From: an uncultured Gemmiger sp.
GTDB taxonomy: Bacteria > Bacillota > Clostridia > Oscillospirales > Ruminococcaceae
Direction: 5' to 3'
Length of the DNA stretch: 8,931 bases
Assembly: GCA_944382805.1 (NCBI GenBank)
Contig: CALWNS010000221.1
Location: 1 to 8,931 of the forward strand
Shown here: piece by piece, positions 1-5,492 of the stretch
Position numbering within the stretch: the first letter of the stretch is position 1
Layout of the letters: the number at the start of each line of letters is the position of its first letter
Notes under the pieces: generated by a model
The model's database searches: none
What the model was told of the DNA's origin: nothing
The model's input: only the letters and a program-made list of their open reading frames with translations
Position numbers and translations under genes: made by a program

Positions 1-106
1 GGCACCCGTGGTTCGTAGGGGAGGGATTTATCCCTCCCGCGGGGCGTTTCGGTAACCTGTACGTTCGCGGGATGGCCATGGCCATCCCCTACGAACCACG
101 GGTGCC
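1..106. repeat. 106-bp element with perfect 22-bp terminal inverted repeats
   Basis: Bases 1-22 are the exact reverse complement of bases 85-106. Nested inside are a hairpin formed by gaggga/tccctc (21-36), a possible stem tcccgcg/cgcggga (35-41 with 66-72), and a perfect 16-bp palindrome at 71-86. The whole segment can fold into a branched stem and has no coding capacity. It resembles the small dispersed MITE-like or REP-like elements common between genes in Oscillospiraceae; that family link is from memory. No flanking target duplication can be judged because the element starts at the window edge. It may therefore extend further left. Confidence 0.75.
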
Positions 107-118
107 GCGCGGGCCGTA

Positions 119-139
119 TTTTTGCGATGGGCGCAAAAA
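119..139. repeat. Short hairpin, 8-bp stem
   Basis: The stem tttttgcg (119-126) pairs perfectly with cgcaaaaa (132-139) across a 5-base loop. It lies between the two larger intergenic repeats. Its A/T outer half overlaps the T-run of the proposed minus-strand terminator, so it may be a by-product of that structure. No independent function is evident. Confidence 0.5.
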
Positions 140-160
140 GGCCCCCTTGTCAAAGGGGGC
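135..160 (-). terminator. Probable intrinsic terminator of the minus-strand gene run
   Basis: Read on the minus strand, bases 160-141 form a GC-rich stem of about 8 bp (gcccccttt...aagggggc) with a 4-base loop. One C and then five Ts (139-135) follow. This is a stem plus U-tract terminator shape. It lies about 160 bases past the stop codon of the last gene. The stem is also the left end of the 141-290 repeat, so the repeat appears to supply the terminator. The U-tract is short and ends in a G, so efficiency is uncertain. Confidence 0.5.
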
Positions 161-290
161 TGGATGCGGGCGGCAGCCCGCAGACTGGGGGATTGCGTGG
201 GGCAAGCTGCCGTTTATAAACGGCACTTTAAGATAGCGCAATCCCTCCGTCACGGCCTGCGGCCCTGCCACCTCCCTTTGACAAGGGAGG
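141..290. repeat. MITE-like foldable element with imperfect inverted ends
   Basis: Both ends carry a shared 14-base core in inverted orientation: cccttgtcaaaggg at 144-157 and its reverse complement at 274-287. Each end is itself a hairpin. Further in, 183-197 pairs imperfectly with 237-251, giving a continuing long stem. Side hairpins lie at 165-182 (tgcggg/cccgca) and 254-264 (ggcc/ggcc), and the centre is a perfect 18-bp palindrome at 208-225. There is no transposase, so it would be non-autonomous. The layout matches a dispersed repeat I recall from Faecalibacterium-like genomes; the copy number cannot be seen here. Confidence 0.7.
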
Positions 291-317
291 CAATGGCGCG
301 CCGGGGCGGGCGGCGGG

Positions 318-956
318 TTAGGCCATGAGCTCCTTGACGCAGGCGGCGATCTTTTCGTCCTTGCAGGCGGGGAAGAAATACTCGGCAAAATGCTCGCCGG
401 CAAAAGCGCCCTTGACCAGGTCGCGGTCCAGGTCCTTCAGGATGTCGCACAGGTCGCGGTAGGCCACGGCGCGCACGCCGTCCAGGATCTTTTTGTTGCG
501 CTGTTCGGGCACCACGCGCTCCTTGGGGTAGCCCTGGCCGTGGCCGAAGCCGAACAGCTTTTCGAACGTGTATTCCAGGTTCAGCTCGCCGCCCCAGCCA
601 AAGCCTTTGGCGAACGGCAGGGCAACGGCGTTGCCGTCGTTGACATGGGCGAAGGTGTAGGCGTCCACGGGGTCTTCGACATGGCCGCAGATCACGCCGG
701 GGAAGCTGTTCAGCGCCAGCATGGCGCCTTCGCCGGTGCCGCAGCCGGTGATGACGTAATCGGCCGCGCCGGAGTTCAGCAGCACGGCGGCCAAAATGCC
801 GTTCTGCACATAGGTCAGCTGGGCGGCGTCCTCGGCGGTGTACATACCGTAGTTGACGACCTCGTGGCCCATCGGCTCCACGACCTTGCGCAGGGTGGCT
901 TCGATCAGGGCGTTTTTGGCGGCCTGGCTGTTTTCGTTGATAAGTGCGATTTTCAT
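318..956 (-). CDS. RpiB/LacA/LacB-fold sugar isomerase, DhuI-like (uronate ketol-isomerase candidate)
   Basis: A 212-residue cytoplasmic isomerase of the RpiB/LacAB fold. Residues 71-77 (GCGTGEG) form the family active-site loop, with Cys72 in the position of the RpiB catalytic cysteine. Classical RpiB is about 145-150 residues; this protein carries a C-terminal extension of about 65 residues that includes YPKERVVPEQRN (143-154). From memory, the opening MKIALINENSQA, the GAMLALNSFPGV block (77-88) and that extension match streptococcal DhuI. DhuI isomerises 4-deoxy-L-threo-5-hexosulose-uronate released from glycosaminoglycans by unsaturated glucuronyl hydrolase. I infer that substrate over ribose 5-phosphate. 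The ATG at 956 is chosen because AAGGAG (966-971) sits 9 bases upstream; an in-frame TTG at 1001 lacks such a site. It is the last gene of the run, with no polysaccharide lyase or hydrolase nearby. Confidence 0.85.
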   Translation of the reverse strand: MKIALINENSQAAKNALIEATLRKVVEPMGHEVVNYGMYTAEDAAQLTYVQNGILAAVLLNSGAADYVITGCGTGEGAMLALNSFPGVICGHVEDPVDAYTFAHVNDGNAVALPFAKGFGWGGELNLEYTFEKLFGFGHGQGYPKERVVPEQRNKKILDGVRAVAYRDLCDILKDLDRDLVKGAFAGEHFAEYFFPACKDEKIAACVKELMA

Positions 957-1016
957 GGGGAAAGTCTCCTTTTTATAATGTAGTTGAATAACGGGAAACA
1001 AAAGAATGGGCGGCGC

Positions 1017-2381
1017 TCAGTCCTCCAACAGGCGGAAATCCAGCACCTCGGCGGTGTGGACGCGCTGCGCGCCGTGCAGCGGCACGCCGTTCAGCACCAG
1101 CTCGCCGGTCTGGTTGTCGTAGGGGTCGTCGCGCCAGGCTTCGCACGGCGGGGTCAGCTGGGCGTAGCAGGCGCGGTTGGCCACCATGCGCAGCGGGTCC
1201 AGGTTGCCGAAATAGTGGCGGCGGGCGGCTTCGTCGCCGCGGCGGTGCGCCCCCGCGCCGAACGAGCAGTCCGCCCACAGCCAGCCGTAGGGCGCGATGT
1301 AAAACTGCGCCCAGTCGTGGCAGCCGGCGTGGTCGGGCGTGACGTACAGCCCGCTTTGCCAGCGGGCCGGCACGCCGGCCAGGCGGCAGAGCGTGATGAA
1401 CAGCAGCGCCATAACGCCGCAATCGCCCCAGCCGCTTTTGGCGCAGCCGTCCGCGATCGGCCCCAGGCAGGCATAGGCCGGCTGGTAGCGGTAGCGCGTG
1501 TTCAGGGTGACGTAGTCGTAGATGGCGCGCGCCTTGGCCAGCGGCGTGGCGCAGCGCGCGGTGACCTGGGCGCACAGGCTGCGCAGCCAGGGCGTAAAGG
1601 TGATGTGGGGCGCTTCTTCGGCCAAAAAGGCGGAAAGGTCCGGCGTTGGCTCCGCCGGGGCCGCCGGGGCCGGGGCTTCCAGGTCATGGCAGACCGCGCG
1701 GATGCGGTAGCGGAAAGTGACCGTGAACGGCCCGGCGCCGGCGTTCGCGTTCCAGTAGATGGTGCGCTGGGGCGCATCGGGCGGTGCGGCGACACCGCCG
1801 GGGGTGGCCGCCAGCAGTTCGATGCCGCTCTGCTCCGCACAGGCCGCGGGCAGCGGCAGCCACGCCTGGACCGGCGCGGCAGGGTCGGCCGGGGCGGCCG
1901 GGGCGATGGAGAGCCGCAGCGTGATCTCGGCTTGCAGCGCGCCGGCGCGGCGCAGGCGCTCCACCACCTGCGCCCGCACGGGGCTGGCCGGGTCGGCGGC
2001 CAGGCCGCGCGCGTTCAGGTCCGGCCACAGGCGCAGCGATTCCACAAACCGCTCCTGGCAGCAAAGCTCGCCTTCGATGCAGCGCCAGTCGATGCGGCCG
2101 TCCGCCAGCAGGGCTTCGAACTCGTTCTCGCTTAGATCGGGGATCTCGCGGCGCAGCAGTTCCAGCGCCTGCGCGCGGGGGTAGGGGTAATTTTCCGGCA
2201 GGCGGCGCATCTGCTGCGCCAGGGCGCGCAGGGCGTCCCGCCCGGCGGGCGGCAGGCGGTCCTGCGCCAGCAGCGCGCGGATGCGCTCCCCGGCCTGCGC
2301 AAAGCGGCCGGCCGCGAACAGCCGCGCCACATCGTCCGGCACGCCGGCGCCCAGCGCGGCAAATACGGCGTTTTGGTCCAT
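1017..2381 (-). CDS. Transglutaminase-like domain protein
   Basis: A 454-residue protein with a C-terminal transglutaminase/protease-like fold. The triad is visible: Cys321 in GWGDCGVMAL, His355 in CHDWAQFY and Asp371 in WADCSFG, with the usual spacing and the typical 'LCRLAGVPAR' helix after the cysteine. Residues 1-100 are helical and charged. Residues about 145-230 look like an all-beta associated domain, followed by a Pro/Ala linker (236-248). No signal peptide or membrane helix is seen, so it is probably cytoplasmic. Bacterial members are mostly cysteine proteases or peptidases; the substrate is unknown. The ATG at 2381 follows AAGGAGGG (2393-2400), which begins right after the previous stop codon. 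The 60-base gap to the next gene has no terminator, so read-through is likely. Confidence 0.85.
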   Translation of the reverse strand: MDQNAVFAALGAGVPDDVARLFAAGRFAQAGERIRALLAQDRLPPAGRDALRALAQQMRRLPENYPYPRAQALELLRREIPDLSENEFEALLADGRIDWRCIEGELCCQERFVESLRLWPDLNARGLAADPASPVRAQVVERLRRAGALQAEITLRLSIAPAAPADPAAPVQAWLPLPAACAEQSGIELLAATPGGVAAPPDAPQRTIYWNANAGAGPFTVTFRYRIRAVCHDLEAPAPAAPAEPTPDLSAFLAEEAPHITFTPWLRSLCAQVTARCATPLAKARAIYDYVTLNTRYRYQPAYACLGPIADGCAKSGWGDCGVMALLFITLCRLAGVPARWQSGLYVTPDHAGCHDWAQFYIAPYGWLWADCSFGAGAHRRGDEAARRHYFGNLDPLRMVANRACYAQLTPPCEAWRDDPYDNQTGELVLNGVPLHGAQRVHTAEVLDFRLLED

Positions 2382-2403
2382 CGTACAGTGTTCCCTCCTT
2401 TTG

Positions 2404-2985
2404 TCAGGTCACCAGTTGGCGGTAATAAGAAGTGTTCACCGTCTCGTCGTTTTCGGCAATGGCGGCGATGCAGGCGTCCAGCGTGCGGGCCACATCGTCC
2501 AGGTTTTTCCAGCCGGCGGCGGCCGGCTTGACGCAGCGCTCCAGATACGGGCCGATCTCGGTGTGGGAGCACGCGCCCTCGATCAGGTACGCGCCGGCGC
2601 GGGCGGGCTGCAGTTGCGGCTCGTAGCTGTTTTCGCTGCCAAGGCTCGCCAGTAAAAAGCCGCCCTTGCGCCCGCGGCCGCCCACCAGCAGCCGCACGCC
2701 CACCGGCTGCACGGCCACCACCTGCGCTTTTTGGCGCAGGATCCGCAGCGTCTTTTCCAGCGTTAAATAGCGCGGGTCGTATTCGTCCACCGCGTTTACG
2801 ATCTGCACGGCGGCCAGCGTATCGCCGGCAAAGCCGACCACGACGTTGCGGTTGATCTTGCGCAGCTTGGGCAGGTCCTCGGTGATGATATGGGGCTTGC
2901 CGCCGCGGACGGGTTCCTCCACCATGCGGCCGTCGCTGACCATGGCGCAGAAGTTTTCGGCACAGACAGCCAGGATCGCGCTCAT
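2404..2985 (-). CDS. Proteasome/HslV-like Ntn-hydrolase candidate
   Basis: A 193-residue protein of about HslV length (roughly 175-180). Counting from Ser2 as residue 1 after Met removal, Asp falls exactly at 17 in the SDGR motif, as in proteasome beta subunits. KLRKINRNVVVGFAGDT then matches the HslV stretch KVRRLYNDKVIAGFAGGT, putting a Lys at the K33 site after an insertion of about six residues. The serine nucleophile would resemble CodW of Bacillus, which also uses N-terminal Ser. These residue matches are seen; peptidase activity is inferred. No HslU/ClpY-type ATPase is in the window, so it could act alone or be a non-proteolytic Ntn hydrolase. The ATG at 2985 follows AAAGGAGA (2991-2998). 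Gaps are 16 bases upstream and 22 downstream. Confidence 0.6.
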   Translation of the reverse strand: MSAILAVCAENFCAMVSDGRMVEEPVRGGKPHIITEDLPKLRKINRNVVVGFAGDTLAAVQIVNAVDEYDPRYLTLEKTLRILRQKAQVVAVQPVGVRLLVGGRGRKGGFLLASLGSENSYEPQLQPARAGAYLIEGACSHTEIGPYLERCVKPAAAGWKNLDDVARTLDACIAAIAENDETVNTSYYRQLVT

Positions 2986-3001
2986 ACGGCTCTCCTTTCG
3001 C

Positions 3002-3505
3002 TCAGTGCCGCCGCAGGCGGAACAGTTCGTCGCCCGGCTGCACCTGCGCGCCGGCCGCCGGTTCGATGGTATCGTACTCGTCGCTGTTGGTAACGACCGT
3101 GATGACCACGGCCGGGTGGCCGGCGGCGGCCACGCGGGCCAGGTCCACCGTAAGCAGCAGCTGGCCCTTTTGCACGCGGTCGCCCAGGGCCGCGTGGGCG
3201 GTAAAGCCCTCGCCCTTCATCTCCACCGTATCCACGCCAACGTGCAGCAGCACCTCGGCCCCGTTGTCGCCCCGGATGCCCAGCGCGTGCAGCGTGTCCG
3301 GCGCCTGGGTGATCGTGCCGTCCAGCGGGGCGTACACTTCGCCCGCCGCCGGGTCAATGCCGCAGCACCGGCCCAGCACGCCCTGGGCGAACACCTCGTC
3401 CGGGATGTCCTGCATCGCCACCAGGCGGCCGGCCGCCGGGGCGTACACCGTGGCCGGCTGGGCGGCGGGGGCCTCTTTCTTTTTGAACAGATCCAACAGT
3501 CCCAT
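3002..3505 (-). CDS. PTS glucose-type EIIA domain protein
   Basis: A 167-residue single-domain EIIA of the glucose superfamily (crr-like). It relays phosphate from HPr to an EIIB domain during sugar uptake and acts in the cytoplasm. The phosphorylated His88 lies in LLHVGVDTVEMKGEGF, and the partner His73 lies in LHALGI. YAPAAGRLV (21-29), the VYAPLDGTI strand (58-66) and the C-terminal GDELF are also family landmarks. The N-terminal MGLLDLFKKK is an amphipathic leader as in Crr. The usual GDGxAIxP segment reads LGRCCGIDP (44-52), with an odd cysteine pair. No EIIBC is in the window, so it must serve permeases encoded elsewhere or act as a regulator. The ATG at 3505 follows AAGGAG (3515-3520) by 9 bases. 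The gene starts 16 bases after the TetR stop codon. Confidence 0.93.
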   Translation of the reverse strand: MGLLDLFKKKEAPAAQPATVYAPAAGRLVAMQDIPDEVFAQGVLGRCCGIDPAAGEVYAPLDGTITQAPDTLHALGIRGDNGAEVLLHVGVDTVEMKGEGFTAHAALGDRVQKGQLLLTVDLARVAAAGHPAVVITVVTNSDEYDTIEPAAGAQVQPGDELFRLRRH

Positions 3506-3521
3506 GATCGATCTCTCCTTA

Positions 3522-4115
3522 TTATACGGCCGGCGCGGCGGGGCGCATCAGCTGCTCGATGCTGCGGATGCCCTGCCAAGTCACTACGGCCATTTCTTGC
3601 GCCGTCTGCGGCTTGCCCTGCCGCAGCCAGCGTTCTACCACGCCAAAACACCCCTGCACCGCAAAGGCGGCCAGGTAACGCTGGCGTTCGGTGCTGCCGC
3701 CGGGCGCCAGCACGCGCAGGTACCGGTCCGCCACGACCTGCTGCAGCCGGCCGCTGAAGGCCGGGTCGCCGTTGGGGCCCAGCAGCGCCGTGCAGATGGC
3801 GTCGTTGCGGTCCAGGTATTCAAACAGCGCCTGCACCGCCGTGGGGGGCTGCTCGCCGGGGGCCTGCAGGCGGGGGAGCAGCGCGTCCATAAAGCGGTCG
3901 AGCTGGTCGAGCTGCTGCTGTTCCAGGTAGTCGAGCAGTTCGTAGATATCGCGGAAGTGGAAATAGAAAGTCCCGCGGCTGACGTCCGCCAGCTGTGCCA
4001 GTTCCCGCACGGTGATCTGCCGCACCGGCATCTGCGCCAGCATCTGCACCAGCGCGCCGCACAGGCGGGCGCGGGTGGCGCGCACGCTTCGGTTGGACTC
4101 CCCTTTGCTGTTCAT
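3522..4115 (-). CDS. TetR/AcrR-family transcriptional regulator
   Basis: A 197-residue one-component regulator. The N-terminal helix-turn-helix spans about residues 34-57 (ITVRELAQLADVSRGTFYFHF), a textbook TetR recognition region followed by IYELLDYLE. The C-terminal ligand domain contains ALLGPNGDPAFSGRL, a motif typical of the DhaS-like TetR C-terminal family. The ligand is unknown. It is co-directional with its neighbours, 39 bases after the exporter gene and 16 bases before the EIIA gene. It is therefore probably cotranscribed and may autoregulate the run. No operator can be pinned because the promoter is not in the window. The ATG at 4115 follows GGGAGGA (4123-4129) by 7 bases; the ATG at 4122 is in another frame. 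Confidence 0.93.
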   Translation of the reverse strand: MNSKGESNRSVRATRARLCGALVQMLAQMPVRQITVRELAQLADVSRGTFYFHFRDIYELLDYLEQQQLDQLDRFMDALLPRLQAPGEQPPTAVQALFEYLDRNDAICTALLGPNGDPAFSGRLQQVVADRYLRVLAPGGSTERQRYLAAFAVQGCFGVVERWLRQGKPQTAQEMAVVTWQGIRSIEQLMRPAAPAV

Positions 4116-4154
4116 GATACATTCCTCCCGGTCGGGGTCAAAGCAGAAATGCCG

Positions 4155-5021
4155 TTACAAAAGCCATTGCAGCGCCACGCCGCACAGCGAACCGCCGGCC
4201 CACAGCGCGCCGGTGATAAACAGGTTCTGCTTCCAGCTGGGGTTGACGCGCCACAAAACGGCCAGGCCGATGCCCGCGCCCGCGCACAGCCCGGCGAACA
4301 GGCTGCCGAAGCTGATGGCCCCCTGGGCGTACAGCTGGGCCAGCAGCACGCTGGCGGCACAGTTGGGGATCATGCCCACAAGCGCCGCGGCCATGGGCTG
4401 GAACACGCCCATCGCCAAAAGGAAATCGGTCAGGCGGTCCTGGCCGATCCATTCGAACGCCAGGCCCAGCAGGAAGCTGAACAGCAGGATGAACACAAAG
4501 ATCTCGGCCGTGTGGCGCAGCGAGGCGAGCAGCACGCCGCTGTGTTCCTCGTGCTCTTCGTGGCAGTCCACCTCATCGGCATGGCCGGCGTAGCCGCCGT
4601 ACAGCCCGGCGGGCAGCACGCGGCGCAGCGGCACATCCAAAAGGAAGCCGGCGGCAATGCCGGCCGCCACCTTGCCCGCCACCAGGCCGGGCAGTGTGCC
4701 CCACATCCCCGGTTCGGCCGCCAGCAGGGGGATGGCCTCGTCGCTGGTTGCCACGAACACGGCCACCAGCGTGCCGGGCGTGATGACCCGGCTGGCGTAC
4801 AGGTTGGCCGCCAGGGCGGAAAAGCCGCACTGCGGCACGCAGCCCAGCGCCGCGCCGGGCACAAAACCCCAGCGGCCGCCGCCGGCCAGCGCGCTTTCGA
4901 TGCGTTCGCCGTGGTGGCGCTCGATCCATTCGATCAGCAGGTAGGCAAGGAACAAAAAGGGCAGCATGGGGATGCTGTCCTCCAGCGCGTGTTCCAGCGC
5001 GTGGATCAAAACAGGCAACAT
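4155..5021 (-). CDS. ArsP_2/DUF2899-type putative heavy-metal exporter permease
   Basis: A 288-residue polytopic inner-membrane protein with about eight hydrophobic segments. It resembles the ArsP_2 family (putative manganese/arsenic exporter, function poorly established). Residues 60-69 (GCVPQCGFSA) hold a CxxxC pair. A polar loop at 146-160 (GHADEVDCHEEHEEH) has four His and one Cys, suggesting metal binding. The two halves repeat: GCVPQCGFSALAANLYA (60-76) aligns with GMIPNCAASVLLAQLYA (216-232), each followed by a glycine-rich helix, as in duplicated transporters. The substrate is an inference. The ATG at 5021 follows AAGGAG by only 4 bases. It sits 30 bases after the DUF772 gene and downstream of the ATPase-like gene, which also has metal-pump ancestry. 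Confidence 0.82.
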   Translation of the reverse strand: MLPVLIHALEHALEDSIPMLPFLFLAYLLIEWIERHHGERIESALAGGGRWGFVPGAALGCVPQCGFSALAANLYASRVITPGTLVAVFVATSDEAIPLLAAEPGMWGTLPGLVAGKVAAGIAAGFLLDVPLRRVLPAGLYGGYAGHADEVDCHEEHEEHSGVLLASLRHTAEIFVFILLFSFLLGLAFEWIGQDRLTDFLLAMGVFQPMAAALVGMIPNCAASVLLAQLYAQGAISFGSLFAGLCAGAGIGLAVLWRVNPSWKQNLFITGALWAGGSLCGVALQWLL

Positions 5022-5051
5022 GAAACTCCTTCTATTGAACGCAGGCGCCCC

Positions 5052-5468
5052 TCAGGCCCCGTCCGGGCCGGACTCCTCCAGCCGGCGCAGCAGGCGCACG
5101 GCTTCGCGCACCTTTTCGGCCGGGATGCGCGCGCGGAAGCGCTCCATACTGCGGGGCGAAAAGGGCACGGTATCGGTAAAGGCGGGGAAACCCAGGAAAT
5201 ATTGCAGATACGGGCTTTCGCGGATGAGGGCGACCGTTTCGCGGTCCGAAACGCCCAGCGCCGCGCGCACGATCAGGCAGCCGTAGGCCACCCGGGCCGG
5301 CAGGGCCACCTTGCCCGCGCGGCCGAAGTTGCCGCTGTACTCCCGCTCAAAGGCGTCCCAGTCGATGGCCTGGGCCAGCAGGACCCAGCGGTTGCGGTCG
5401 GCCAGATCGCCCCGGTAGGGCGGCAGGTAGTCGTAGATGGTCATCTGACGTTCGCGCGTGCGGTACAA
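5052..5468 (-). CDS. Stand-alone DUF772 / transposase N-terminal domain protein
   Basis: A 138-residue protein resembling the N-terminal DUF772 (InsH-type) domain of IS1182/IS5-like transposases. Landmarks are RQMTIYDYLPPY (8-19), PARVAYGCLIVRAALGVSDRETV (57-79), SPYLQYFLGF (85-94) and SMERFRARI (107-115). Whole transposases of this type are about 400-550 residues and carry a DDE catalytic domain; here the frame ends right after the DUF772 part. Only 30 bases separate its stop from the next gene, so no DDE remnant is present. The TTG start at 5468 is supported by AAGGAGGG 7 bases upstream and by MYRTRERQ resembling homologous starts. It is either a truncated insertion sequence or a domesticated DNA-binding domain; the clean frame and operon fit favour the latter mildly. 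Confidence 0.72.
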   Translation of the reverse strand: MYRTRERQMTIYDYLPPYRGDLADRNRWVLLAQAIDWDAFEREYSGNFGRAGKVALPARVAYGCLIVRAALGVSDRETVALIRESPYLQYFLGFPAFTDTVPFSPRSMERFRARIPAEKVREAVRLLRRLEESGPDGA

Positions 5469-5475
5469 AGCGGGA

Positions 5476-5483
5476 CCCTCCTT
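5476..5483 (-). promoter_or_regulatory. Ribosome binding site that fixes the TTG start of the DUF772 gene
   Basis: The minus strand reads AAGGAGGG here, 7 bases before the TTG at 5468-5466. The first in-frame ATG lies 24 bases further on, too far for this site. The TTG is therefore the likelier start. Confidence 0.7.
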
Positions 5484-5492
5484 CCCTGCCGA

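Noticed and set aside
141..290. CRISPR array or tRNA-like RNA in the foldable intergenic region
   Set aside because: There are no regularly spaced direct repeats. The inverted ends and nested hairpins fit a MITE-like element, and no tRNA consensus boxes are seen.
972..1000. Possible sigma-A promoter on the minus strand (TTGTTT, 18 bases, TATAAA) before the isomerase gene
   Set aside because: The -10-like TATAAA directly abuts the AAGGAG, so a transcript starting from it would lack the ribosome binding site. The -35 matches only three of six bases.
957..1001. TTG at 1001 as an extended start for the isomerase
   Set aside because: It lacks a ribosome binding site, whereas AAGGAG sits 9 bases before the ATG at 956, where the family's N-terminal MKIAL begins.
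984..2135. Plus-strand open frame of 383 codons opposite the transglutaminase-like gene
   Set aside because: Arg/Gly/Ala-rich composition without motifs; the minus-strand frame has a clear Cys-His-Asp triad and RBS.
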